A stretch of 64,000 nt of DNA from Galbibacter sp035306585. GTDB lineage: Bacteria; Bacteroidota; Bacteroidia; Flavobacteriales; Flavobacteriaceae. The notes under the pieces are model-generated. The model had not been told where the DNA came from, did not search any database, and was given only the letters and a program-made list of their open reading frames with translations. Position 1 is the first letter of the stretch, and each line of letters begins with the position of its first letter. Both the position numbers and the translations under genes were made by a program. Below, one piece after another: positions 53,476-61,709 of this stretch. The DNA is taken from positions 12,740 to 76,739 of the forward strand of contig NZ_DATGNU010000129.1 in NCBI RefSeq assembly GCF_035306585.1. The letters run 5' to 3'.

Positions 53476-55293
53476 ATGAGGGAATTAAAGCCATGCGGGA
53501 TGCCACAATCTAAAAGATCATTGTTAGCGCGCTTTCTCATTTGGAGAGCTAAGCATATTTCGCAGCGTGAATTTGTCTATATTCTTAGTATTATCGTTGG
53601 TTTCACCTCTGGTCTAGGGGCGGTGATCTTAAAAAATCTCACGCATTACATCCAACTTTTGTTAGAAGGTAAGCTTATTCAAAAATATTCCGAAGCGGCG
53701 TATTTTGTATTTCCTTTGATTGGCTTTGTACTGGTCTATTTGATGATGAAATATGTCATTGGTAACAAAGTAAATCACGGTATTCCTTCCACCTTATTTG
53801 CCATTTCCAAGCGAAAAGGCCTTATGGAAAGGTATCAAATGGTCGGTAGTATACTTACGGCACCATTAACTGTTGGGTTTGGTGGATCCGTGGGATTGGA
53901 AGGTCCAACCGTCTCTACAGGTGCTGCGATTAGTTCAAATATCTCCAGGCTGTTTCATATGAATCAGGCCACTAGAACCCTTCTAATAGGTGCAGCGGCT
54001 GCCGGTGCTATGTCTTCGATATTTAAAGCGCCTATTGCCGCAATAATTTTTGCCATAGAAGTAATGAGTCTGGACTTGACCCTAGCCTCTATGTTGCCTT
54101 TGTTGTTAGCCTCTATTTCTGGGGTTCTCACTTCTTATTTTTTCTTTGGAAGTGACATCTTGCTTCCATTTGATTTACAAGATGACTTTATTGTAAATGA
54201 TATCCCGTATTTTATGCTATTAGGGATCGTCGCAGCTGGTGTGTCCATCTATTTTACAAAAGTATATGCCAGTATTCAATATTTCTTTGATCGCATAAAC
54301 GGCCCTATAAAAAGATTGTTCATCGGAGGGGTAGCCATAGGAGTTATAGTGTTTTTGGTGCCGCCTTTATATGGAGAAGGATATGAGCTTATGAACAACA
54401 TGGTTCAAGGGAATCCAACAGCAGCCTTGAAAAACAATATTTTAAACATCGATCTGAGCAACATTTGGGGTGTAATTATACTTCTAGTTGGTCTACTTTT
54501 ATTTAAAATTGTCGCCAGTGCCATTACCTTTGGAGCTGGTGGTGTAGGAGGTATCTTTGCGCCCACCCTTTTTATGGGATGTATCATGGGAAACTGCCTA
54601 GCCAAGGTTTTAAACAATATAGGTATTTTACAAAGCCCGGTATCAGAAAGTAACTTTACCTTGGTCGGTATGACGGGACTCATGGCTGGTGTATTACATG
54701 CGCCTTTAACAGCAATCTTTTTAATCGCAGAACTTACCGGGGGGTATGAGCTATTTTTACCCCTAATGATCACAGCAACCATTTCCTATGCCATTACAAA
54801 GTATTTTGTGCCCTATTCCGTCTATACGATGGAACTAGCTAAGAAAGGAGAATTAATTACACATAATAAGGATAAAGCGGTATTAACACTCATGGATATG
54901 GAAACGGTAATAGAGACCAATTTTGTTCCTGTTTATCCCGATATGACACTGGGCGAGATTATCAATCAAGCGGTAGTAAAATCCAATCGAAATATCTTTC
55001 CAGTACTGAAACGAAAAACAAATGAACTCATCGGCATTATACTCCTTGACGATATTCGATCCATCATGTTTGATCAAAACTTATACCAAGAGATAAAGGC
55101 CTCTGATGTGATGCAAAACCCTCCAGCTATTATCGAACTTGGGAAGGATCGTATGACACACGTAATGCAAAAGTTTCAAGATAGCGGAGCTTGGAATCTT
55201 CCCGTGGTAAAAAACGACCGTTATTTTGGGTTCATCTCCAAATCAAAATTACTAACCGCCTACAGGAGAAAGTTAATTGCATTTACAGAATAG
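53476..55293 (+). CDS. ClC-family chloride channel/transporter with CBS domains
   Basis: A 605-residue membrane protein with about ten to twelve helices and a C-terminal CBS pair (about residues 465-600). The ion-path motifs are GSVGLEGPTVSTGA near residue 137, including the gating Glu, and GAGGVGGIFAPTLFMG near residue 355. Bacterial ClC proteins can be Cl-/H+ exchangers or channels; motif reading alone does not settle which. CBS pairs often bind adenine nucleotides. No partner gene is evident. Confidence 0.92.
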   Translation: MRELKPCGMPQSKRSLLARFLIWRAKHISQREFVYILSIIVGFTSGLGAVILKNLTHYIQLLLEGKLIQKYSEAAYFVFPLIGFVLVYLMMKYVIGNKVNHGIPSTLFAISKRKGLMERYQMVGSILTAPLTVGFGGSVGLEGPTVSTGAAISSNISRLFHMNQATRTLLIGAAAAGAMSSIFKAPIAAIIFAIEVMSLDLTLASMLPLLLASISGVLTSYFFFGSDILLPFDLQDDFIVNDIPYFMLLGIVAAGVSIYFTKVYASIQYFFDRINGPIKRLFIGGVAIGVIVFLVPPLYGEGYELMNNMVQGNPTAALKNNILNIDLSNIWGVIILLVGLLLFKIVASAITFGAGGVGGIFAPTLFMGCIMGNCLAKVLNNIGILQSPVSESNFTLVGMTGLMAGVLHAPLTAIFLIAELTGGYELFLPLMITATISYAITKYFVPYSVYTMELAKKGELITHNKDKAVLTLMDMETVIETNFVPVYPDMTLGEIINQAVVKSNRNIFPVLKRKTNELIGIILLDDIRSIMFDQNLYQEIKASDVMQNPPAIIELGKDRMTHVMQKFQDSGAWNLPVVKNDRYFGFISKSKLLTAYRRKLIAFTE

Positions 55294-55347
55294 TAATTTG
55301 ACCTATTGTTTTGTACATTAATAAAAATTAAAAGCCCAGTCACTTAT

Positions 55348-55602
55348 ATGAAATATCTTATTCAAATATTATTTATCTGCGTTATACTAGGATTTGGATC
55401 AGGAATTTACATAAAAAACCTAGTAAATGATCATACAGGAGACCAAGTTCTTGGTGTTACCGTCCTATTTACAGTTTTTATTCTTTTTCCTTTATTTATC
55501 TACCATCGTTCCAAAGGAAAAAAGATGTCAGATTATATGTTTACAAAAGAAAATATTGATAAAATGACCAACAAAGACAAGAAATACCCTGATAATCAAT
55601 AA
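55348..55602 (+). CDS. Small membrane protein of unknown function
   Basis: An 84-residue protein with two hydrophobic helices (about residues 3-22 and 33-52) and a charged, lysine-rich tail (KGKKMSDYMF, then NKDKKYPDNQ). I recognise no family. The frame opens at 55306, but MKYLIQILFICVIL from ATG 55348 is the sensible start. It lies 54 bp after the ClC gene and may be cotranscribed. The coding call rests on the clear two-helix pattern. Confidence 0.65.
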   Translation: MKYLIQILFICVILGFGSGIYIKNLVNDHTGDQVLGVTVLFTVFILFPLFIYHRSKGKKMSDYMFTKENIDKMTNKDKKYPDNQ

Positions 55603-55624
55603 ATTTTGAAATATTTATTTATTT

Positions 55625-55659
55625 TTTGAAAGTTACTTTCAATTATTTTGATACATTTG
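55625..55659 (+). promoter_or_regulatory. Complete -33/-7 promoter of the cold-shock gene
   Basis: TTTG (55625-55628), a 23-bp spacer and TACATTTG (55652-55659) precede the gene by 25 bp. The leader would be about 20 nt, shorter than the long thermosensor leaders of some csp genes. Confidence 0.7.
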
Positions 55660-55684
55660 AACATTAATTTTTATTATAATTATA

Positions 55685-55879
55685 ATGACTGGTACAGTAA
55701 AATTTTTCAATGAGTCCAAAGGTTACGGATTCATAACCAACGATGACACCGGAAAAGACATTTTCGTTCACGTTACAGCGTTGAATGGTGTTGAACTTAA
55801 CGAAGGAGACAAAGTAGAATATTTAGAAGAAGAAGGCAGAAAAGGCGTGGTTGCTTCACAAGTGCAAGTAATCGGATAA
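55685..55879 (+). CDS. Cold-shock domain protein (CspA family)
   Basis: A 64-residue single cold-shock domain that binds single-stranded RNA and DNA. RNP1 (KGYGFI) and RNP2 (DIFVHV) are present in the order TGTVKFFNESKGYGFI and GKDIFVHVTALNG. It has its own promoter and terminator, so it is monocistronic. Typical length. Confidence 0.96.
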   Translation: MTGTVKFFNESKGYGFITNDDTGKDIFVHVTALNGVELNEGDKVEYLEEEGRKGVVASQVQVIG

Positions 55880-55906
55880 AAATATATTTTATTTTTGTAA
55901 AGTACA

Positions 55907-55936
55907 AAAGTCGTCCAGTCTGGGCGACTTTTTTTA
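55907..55936 (+). terminator. Intrinsic terminator after the cold-shock gene
   Basis: AAAGTCGTCCA and TGGGCGACTTT form an 11-bp stem with a three-base loop, followed by T7. Confidence 0.92.
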
Positions 55937-55946
55937 TGGTATATGG

Positions 55947-56396
55947 TTAATTCAGGTTGCGTTTCTGAATAAAAAAATTTTTCAGCAAGTCTTCGGCCTG
56001 GTCTTGTAGTACACCTTTGACAACAGCAGTTTTAGGATGTAATTTTGTACCCATGACCTCATATCCTCGATGAGGATCAGAAGCTGCAAAAACAACTTTT
56101 GCAAGCTGACTCCAATAAAGTGCTCCACCACACATCTGACAAGGCTCTAAGGTGACGTATAGGGTACAGCCTTTAAGATACTTTCCGCCCAGGTAATTGG
56201 CTGCGGCAGTAATCGCCTGCATCTCCGCATGTGCTGTGACATCGTTTAAGGTCTCGGTCAAATTATGTGCTCTAGCAATGATCTTCTGATCTATAACCAC
56301 CACTGCACCCACAGGTATTTCTCCCTTTTGGTAAGCCTCCTCCGCTTCTTGAAGGGCTTTTTTCATAAAATAGGTATCATCGAATGGATCCATCAT
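55947..56396 (-). CDS. tadA: tRNA-specific adenosine deaminase TadA-like
   Basis: A 149-residue zinc deaminase. The zinc site reads TAHAEMQAI (His, catalytic Glu) near residue 53 and LEPCQMCGGALYWS near residue 84. It starts with MKKALQEAEEAYQKGEIPVGAVVV after a short leader. This matches TadA, which converts A34 to inosine in tRNA-Arg; a nucleoside or guanine deaminase is a less likely alternative. Two ATGs are adjacent (56396, 56393). Divergent from the pseudouridine synthase gene. Confidence 0.9.
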   Translation of the reverse strand: MMDPFDDTYFMKKALQEAEEAYQKGEIPVGAVVVIDQKIIARAHNLTETLNDVTAHAEMQAITAAANYLGGKYLKGCTLYVTLEPCQMCGGALYWSQLAKVVFAASDPHRGYEVMGTKLHPKTAVVKGVLQDQAEDLLKNFFIQKRNLN

Positions 56397-56434
56397 AAAA
56401 CAAAGATCGTAAGTTTGTTTTTAAAAGACTGTAT

Positions 56435-56442
56435 TACTTTTG
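56435..56442 (+). promoter_or_regulatory. -7 promoter box of the pseudouridine synthase gene
   Basis: TACTTTTG matches TAnnTTTG. It implies a transcription start near 56446, just ahead of the S4-like coding region that has no standard start codon. Confidence 0.6.
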
Positions 56443-56464
56443 TAAAGATTTTAAACAACTTGCC

Positions 56465-57334
56465 ATCGAAACGCGAGAAACCCATACTGTTCCCACATTA
56501 GAACAACCCATCCGTATACAAGAATATGGGGTAGGTATCTTTAAACATGCTGCCACCAAGTCTGCACTGAAAAAAGCGCTCAAAAAGCAACGAATAACCA
56601 TTAATAATACCCCTATCACCTCCGCTACCTATATCCATGGAGGCGAAACGATTGTGCTAACGACCCCAATGGATCATCAGGTTATCAACATTCCAGATGT
56701 GTCCCTTGATGTACTCTACGAAGATTCATTTTTAGCCGCAATTGTAAAGCCCGCCGGTGTTCTAGTGAGTGGTAATAAGTTTAAAACTATTGCCAATGCA
56801 CTTTCATATCATTTAACAAAAAGCGGTCAAGGGGATGCTTGTTTACCGCAGCCAGTACATCGTTTGGACTTTGGAACCTCTGGCGTCTTACTCTGTGGTA
56901 AAACCCAATCAAGCATTCGTAAGCTCAATAAAATGTTTGAAAACAAACGTATGTTAAAGTCCTATTTTGCCATTACTGCTGGCCAAATGCCACCATCCGG
57001 ATGTATAGATACTCCGATTGATAACAAAGAGGCCTTGAGTTATTTCGAGGTTATTCAACGGATTGAATCCAAGAAGTACCACTGTCTTAATTTAGTAAAA
57101 TTAAACCCTAAAACTGGACGTCGTCATCAGCTTAGAAAGCACCTAGCAAGTATTAATCATCCCGTCTTAGGGGATCAAGCATATGGCCTAAAGCATATAA
57201 GTAGTAAGGCTAAAGGCCTGCATTTACATAGCTACAGCCTAGAATTTATCCATCCCTATACAGATGAAAAAATATCCCTGGTAGCACCGATTCCAAAACG
57301 TTTTAAAAAATGGTTTCCCCAGAAAGCGTATTAA
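56465..57334 (+). CDS. RluA family pseudouridine synthase, start codon unresolved
   Basis: An enzyme that isomerises uridine in rRNA or tRNA. The catalytic HRLDFGTSGVLLCGK (Asp) and the C-terminal GRRHQLRKHLASINHPVLGD are clear. Upstream of the first standard start (GTG 56654) the frame still codes for an S4-like RNA-binding region (LEQPIRIQEYGVGIFKHA, KSALKKALKKQRITIN, ATYIHGGETI). The frame is open from 56399, with no ATG, GTG or TTG before 56654. I place the start at ATC 56465 provisionally. A TTG at 56460 is in another frame, so an indel is an alternative. Its stop interlocks with sufD (TTAA). Confidence 0.8.
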   Translation: METRETHTVPTLEQPIRIQEYGVGIFKHAATKSALKKALKKQRITINNTPITSATYIHGGETIVLTTPMDHQVINIPDVSLDVLYEDSFLAAIVKPAGVLVSGNKFKTIANALSYHLTKSGQGDACLPQPVHRLDFGTSGVLLCGKTQSSIRKLNKMFENKRMLKSYFAITAGQMPPSGCIDTPIDNKEALSYFEVIQRIESKKYHCLNLVKLNPKTGRRHQLRKHLASINHPVLGDQAYGLKHISSKAKGLHLHSYSLEFIHPYTDEKISLVAPIPKRFKKWFPQKAY

Positions 57335-58647
57335 AGGTCAAATCCAATCTTCACGCCTAATTTCATAGCGATTAACTTGTTTACTCGAGCCTTTACCTCA
57401 GGTATTTTTACACTCTCAAGGACATTGTTAGCAAAAGCATACATGAGTAAAGCACGTGCTTCCTTTTTAGGAATACCTCTTGTTCTAAGGTAATACAAAG
57501 CCTCCTCATCAAGTTGTCCTATGGTACAACCGTGCGAACACTTCACATCGTCTGCAAAGATCTCCAATTGAGGTTTGGCATTAATGGTGGCCTTATCACT
57601 GACTAAAATATTGTTGTTCTGCTGGAATCCATTGGTTTTTTGAGCTTCTTTTTCAACGATAATTCTACCGTTAAAAACTCCTGTACTTCGGTCAGCGTAA
57701 ATTCCTTTGTAGTCCTGATGACTTTCGCAGTTTGGTGTGGCATGGTGTACCAAGGTACTGTGGTCAACATGCTGCTTGTCCTCAATGATAGTAACTCCTT
57801 TTAAAGTTGAATTGATATATTCCCCTTTGTGTAAGAACTGTAAATTGTTTCTGGTCAGTTTTCCTCCAAAGGAGAAAGTATGTACGGAAGCATGACTGTT
57901 TTGCTGTTGCGAAATATAAGTGTTGTCGATCAAAGATGCACTTTCTTGATCATTTTGAATCTTGTAGTAGTCTACAATACCTCTTTTACTGGTATGAATT
58001 TCGGTAACTGCGTTGGTCAGCACAGGGTTCAGATTAAGACTTTGGTGGCGCTCAATTATTTGAACATAGGCATTCTCCCCTACGACAACCAAATTTCGTG
58101 GTTGAACCATTTGAGCGGATTCTTTTCCTGTTGAAAAATACAACACTTGAATAGGCTTTTGTACTACCTTCCCTTTAGGAACATTTATAAAAGCTCCTTC
58201 TCTAGAGAATGCTGTATTTAAGGCTGTCAGACTATCTTCTTTATCGACAATCTTATTAAAATAATTTTCAATCACTAATTGGTACTTCGGCTTAGTTAAA
58301 GCAGCACCCATAGTGCAGACATCGATACCTTCATGAGTGGTTTCGGATAAATGCGAACTGAAAACTCCATCGATAAATACGATTCTGTAGCTATCGATAT
58401 CATGAATAAAATACTTTTTTATATCGTTGAACTCAATAGCGGATCCCTGTTCTGGGAAAACACTATAGTCGTTTTTTAATAGTGCATTTAAAGAGGTGTA
58501 TTTCCATGCCTCATCCTTTTTGGTAGGAAACCCTTTTTCCTCAAAGACTTTTATGGCTTGGGTTCGAATATCATGTACAGCGTGATTGACATCTACACGA
58601 TTCTCAAAAGCCATAAATGATGATATTAATTTATCTTTTAATTCCAT
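57331..58647 (-). CDS. sufD: Fe-S assembly scaffold component SufD
   Basis: A 438-residue SufBD-fold protein of the SufBCD complex. The family's right-handed beta-helix region ends with ADDVKCSHGCTIGQLDEEALYYLRTRG near residue 370, with the conserved Cys and His. It is the last gene of sufA-sufB-sufC-sufD, 137 bp after sufC. Many relatives have sufS next; here a convergent pseudouridine synthase gene follows instead. Confidence 0.95.
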   Translation of the reverse strand: MELKDKLISSFMAFENRVDVNHAVHDIRTQAIKVFEEKGFPTKKDEAWKYTSLNALLKNDYSVFPEQGSAIEFNDIKKYFIHDIDSYRIVFIDGVFSSHLSETTHEGIDVCTMGAALTKPKYQLVIENYFNKIVDKEDSLTALNTAFSREGAFINVPKGKVVQKPIQVLYFSTGKESAQMVQPRNLVVVGENAYVQIIERHQSLNLNPVLTNAVTEIHTSKRGIVDYYKIQNDQESASLIDNTYISQQQNSHASVHTFSFGGKLTRNNLQFLHKGEYINSTLKGVTIIEDKQHVDHSTLVHHATPNCESHQDYKGIYADRSTGVFNGRIIVEKEAQKTNGFQQNNNILVSDKATINAKPQLEIFADDVKCSHGCTIGQLDEEALYYLRTRGIPKKEARALLMYAFANNVLESVKIPEVKARVNKLIAMKLGVKIGFDL

Positions 58648-58784
58648 GATCCTTAATTCTAATCTGTTTGCTTTTTACCAAAAGCGCTATTTAACAACAG
58701 CCCAACTAATATCTAAATATAAAGAAGGCGTAGGCCGCTTGGTGGTTGAAGGCTATTTAAACCAATCTATGAAAATAGCATAGG

Positions 58785-59537
58785 TTAAACCTCAACCTCT
58801 TGTTTAATCCAATCGTATCCTTTTTCTTCCAATTCGAAAGCGAGTTCTTTACCTCCAGACTTCACAATTCTACCGTTGAGTAGTACGTGTACAAAATCAG
58901 GAACGATATACTCTAATAGTCTTTGATAGTGCGTAATAACCACTACTGCGTTATCCGCACTTTTTAGTTTGTTAACACCGTTTGCAACAATCCTTAGCGC
59001 ATCGATATCCAATCCTGAATCAGTCTCATCCAATATCGCTAATTTTGGTGCTAGCATAGCCATTTGGAAGATTTCATTTCGTTTCTTCTCTCCTCCTGAG
59101 AACCCTTCATTCAAGGAACGAGACAGAAATTTACGATCAATCTCCAAAAGCTCGGATTTCTCACGAATCAATTTCAGCATCTCATTGGCTGGCATATCTT
59201 CTAAACCTTTAGCACGTCTAGTTTCGTTGATGGCTGTTTTTATAAAGTTAGTAACAGACACCCCAGGAATTTCAACAGGGTATTGGAAGGATAGAAATAG
59301 TCCTTTATGTGCACGTTCTTCAGGTGCAAGCTCTCCTATATCTTCTCCTAGAAATTCGATATTGCCATTGGTAACTTCAAAATCTTCATTCCCTGCAATT
59401 ACCGATGACAATGTACTTTTACCAGAACCATTTGGCCCCATGATAGCGTGGACTTCTCCTGGTTTAACTTCCAAGTTAATTCCTCTTAAAATCGCTTTAT
59501 CCTCTACGCTAGCGTGTAAATTTTCAATTTTTAACAT
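58785..59537 (-). CDS. sufC: Fe-S assembly ATPase SufC
   Basis: A 250-residue ABC-type ATPase that drives the SufBCD scaffold. Walker A is IMGPNGSGKSTLSSVIAG near residue 33, the ABC signature FSGGEKKRNEI is near residue 144 and Walker B LAILDETDSGLD near residue 165. The frame is open to 59612, but MLKIENLHASVEDK from ATG 59537 is the family start. It lies 82 bp after sufB. Confidence 0.96.
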   Translation of the reverse strand: MLKIENLHASVEDKAILRGINLEVKPGEVHAIMGPNGSGKSTLSSVIAGNEDFEVTNGNIEFLGEDIGELAPEERAHKGLFLSFQYPVEIPGVSVTNFIKTAINETRRAKGLEDMPANEMLKLIREKSELLEIDRKFLSRSLNEGFSGGEKKRNEIFQMAMLAPKLAILDETDSGLDIDALRIVANGVNKLKSADNAVVVITHYQRLLEYIVPDFVHVLLNGRIVKSGGKELAFELEEKGYDWIKQEVEV

Positions 59538-59619
59538 TTGTTTCTTGTTATATGCTGTTATCTCATTAAGCTCCCTTACTTCTATAGTATCCTTAGAGAA
59601 CCCAACTACCAATTTTTAT

Positions 59620-61065
59620 TTATCCTACAGAACCCTCTAATGAGATTTCTAGTAATTTTTGAGCCTCTACGGCAAACTCCATAGGAAGCTTATTCAATAC
59701 TTCTTTACTAAAACCGTTTACGATCAAGGCGATGGCCTTCTCTGTATCAATACCCCGTTGGTTACAGTAAAATATTTGGTCCTCACCAATTTTACTGGTT
59801 GTCGCCTCGTGTTCTATTTGTGCGGTTTTATTTTTTGTTTCAATATATGGGAAAGTATGAGCTCCACATTGGTTGCCCATCAGTAAGGAATCACACTGGG
59901 AGAAATTCCGAGCATTTTCAGCTCTACCATGAACTTGAACAAGTCCTCTATAACTGTTTTGTGACCTTCCTGCAGAGATTCCCTTAGAGATAATAGTACT
60001 CTTGGTATTCTTCCCTAGGTGGATCATCTTGGTTCCGGTATCTGCTTGCTGGTAATTATTGGTGACAGCGATGGAATAAAATTCTCCAACAGAATTATCC
60101 CCTTTAAGGACACATGATGGATACTTCCAAGTCACTGCTGAACCTGTTTCTACTTGAGTCCAACTAATCTTTGCGCGATTTTCACAAAGGCCTCTTTTGG
60201 TCACAAAGTTAAACACCCCACCTTTTCCTTCCTTGTCTCCAGGGAACCAGTTCTGAACGGTCGAATATTTAATTTCGGCATCGTCCATAGCAATGAGTTC
60301 CACAACGGCAGCATGCAGCTGGTTCTCATCTCTAGTGGGTGCTGTACATCCCTCTAAGTAACTAACATAACTCGATTCGTCGGCAATAACCAAGGTACGT
60401 TCAAATTGTCCGGTACCTGCTTGGTTAATTCTAAAGTATGTTGAGAGTTCCATCGGGCAACGCACCCCTTTAGGAATGTAACAGAAAGAACCATCTGAAA
60501 ACACCGCAGAGTTCAAAGCTGCATAAAAATTATCTTTTTGAGGCACTACTGTACCCAAATACTTTCTTACCAATTCAGGATGTTTCTGAATGGCCTCAGA
60601 AATGGAACAGAAAATAATTCCTTTTTCTCCTAAGGTCTTTTTAAAAGAAGTTGCCACGGAAACAGAATCCATTACAACATCCACTGCAACCCCAGCAAGT
60701 TTCTTTTGTTCATCTAAAGAAATACCTAATCTTTTAAAGGTATCCAACAACTCTGGATCCACCTCATCTAAACTTTGGTACTTTGGTTTTGACACAGGAG
60801 CTGAATAATAGGAAATGGCCTGGAAATCTGGCTTCTTATAAGTCACATTAGCCCATTCTGGCTCCTCCATCTGCTTCCATTGGCTGAAAGCTTCTAATCG
60901 CCAATCCGTCATCCATTGTGGTTCATTCTTCTTTTTAGAAATCGCACGAACTATATCCTCATTTAAACCAACAGGTAAGGTATCCGATTCTATATCTGTA
61001 TAAAACCCGTACTCGTATTCCTTGGTTTCGAGTTCTTTTTTTAATTCTTCCTCTGTATATGCCAT
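59620..61065 (-). CDS. sufB: Fe-S assembly scaffold component SufB
   Basis: A 481-residue SufB. Visible blocks are FCYIPKGVRCPMELSTYFRIN near residue 205, LEGCTAPTRDENQLHAAVVEL near residue 246, and RAENARNFSQCDSLLMGNQCGAHTFPYIE near residue 385, which contains the conserved cysteines. The upstream part of the frame (to 61095) is spurious; MAYTEEELKKELE from ATG 61065 is the start. Second gene of the suf operon. Confidence 0.96.
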   Translation of the reverse strand: MAYTEEELKKELETKEYEYGFYTDIESDTLPVGLNEDIVRAISKKKNEPQWMTDWRLEAFSQWKQMEEPEWANVTYKKPDFQAISYYSAPVSKPKYQSLDEVDPELLDTFKRLGISLDEQKKLAGVAVDVVMDSVSVATSFKKTLGEKGIIFCSISEAIQKHPELVRKYLGTVVPQKDNFYAALNSAVFSDGSFCYIPKGVRCPMELSTYFRINQAGTGQFERTLVIADESSYVSYLEGCTAPTRDENQLHAAVVELIAMDDAEIKYSTVQNWFPGDKEGKGGVFNFVTKRGLCENRAKISWTQVETGSAVTWKYPSCVLKGDNSVGEFYSIAVTNNYQQADTGTKMIHLGKNTKSTIISKGISAGRSQNSYRGLVQVHGRAENARNFSQCDSLLMGNQCGAHTFPYIETKNKTAQIEHEATTSKIGEDQIFYCNQRGIDTEKAIALIVNGFSKEVLNKLPMEFAVEAQKLLEISLEGSVG

Positions 61066-61135
61066 CTTACTATTAAAGTTGTTACGTAGAAACACTATTG
61101 CTTTCTACCTAAAAATTAACTATAGAATTCGTTTT

Positions 61136-61465
61136 CTATAACGAAAAGCTTTCACCGCAACCGCAGGTTCTTTGTGCATTGGGGTTATTGAAGACAAATC
61201 CTTTCCCATTTAGTCCGCCAGAATACTCCAATACGGTACCAACGAGATACAGAAAGCTTTTTTTGTCGACGATGATTTTAACCGAATTGTCTTCAAAAAC
61301 CTTATCCTCTTGTTCTTTGTTTTTATCAAATCTCAGATCATAAGATAATCCACTACAACCACCACTCTTAACTCCAACGCGCACAAAATCTTGCGCAACG
61401 TTAAATCCATCGTCCGCCATTAATTCGGCTATTTTCTTTTTCGCTGATTCAGAAACTTTTATCAT
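61136..61465 (-). CDS. sufA: A-type Fe-S carrier (SufA/IscA/HesB family)
   Basis: A 109-residue A-type carrier with the three conserved cysteines in KSGGCSGLSYDL near residue 35 and RTCGCGESF at the C-terminus. It starts IKVSESAKKKIAELM. First gene of sufA-sufB-sufC-sufD, with a TATTTTTG -7 box at 61494-61501. The exact sufA/iscA/erpA name is by context. Confidence 0.93.
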   Translation of the reverse strand: MIKVSESAKKKIAELMADDGFNVAQDFVRVGVKSGGCSGLSYDLRFDKNKEQEDKVFEDNSVKIIVDKKSFLYLVGTVLEYSGGLNGKGFVFNNPNAQRTCGCGESFSL

Positions 61466-61493
61466 TATATTTTCATTATTTCCAAATGGTCTA

Positions 61494-61501
61494 CAAAAAT
61501 A
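61494..61501 (-). promoter_or_regulatory. -7 promoter box of the sufABCD operon
   Basis: The minus strand reads TATTTTTG, matching TAnnTTTG, about 28 bp before the sufA ATG. The surrounding TATTTTTGTAG is shared with the sufS promoter. Confidence 0.6.
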
Positions 61502-61696
61502 AGATATTCATTATGATTTACCATGAGTATATCCATTAATATATTAAATCCTCTTATAACCTTTTGTTATGCCATTTGATTTTTCCTTACAAAAAATTTA
61601 AAATAACTAATTATCAAGGATTTTAAAGATGGGTATCGTTTAAGAATCGAGTACAACTTTTAAGAGTAAAAGCTTATAAAACACTTAAACTCTATT

Positions 61697-61704
61697 TATA
61701 TTTG
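61697..61704 (+). promoter_or_regulatory. -7 promoter box of thiL, implying a leaderless mRNA
   Basis: TATATTTG matches TAnnTTTG and ends five bases before the thiL ATG, so the mRNA would begin within about two bases of the start codon. Confidence 0.65.
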
Positions 61705-61709
61705 CAGCT

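Noticed and set aside
58969..59640. A 223-codon plus-strand open frame over sufC
   Set aside because: It is antisense to sufC, whose Walker A, signature and Walker B motifs are intact; the antisense product has no family features.
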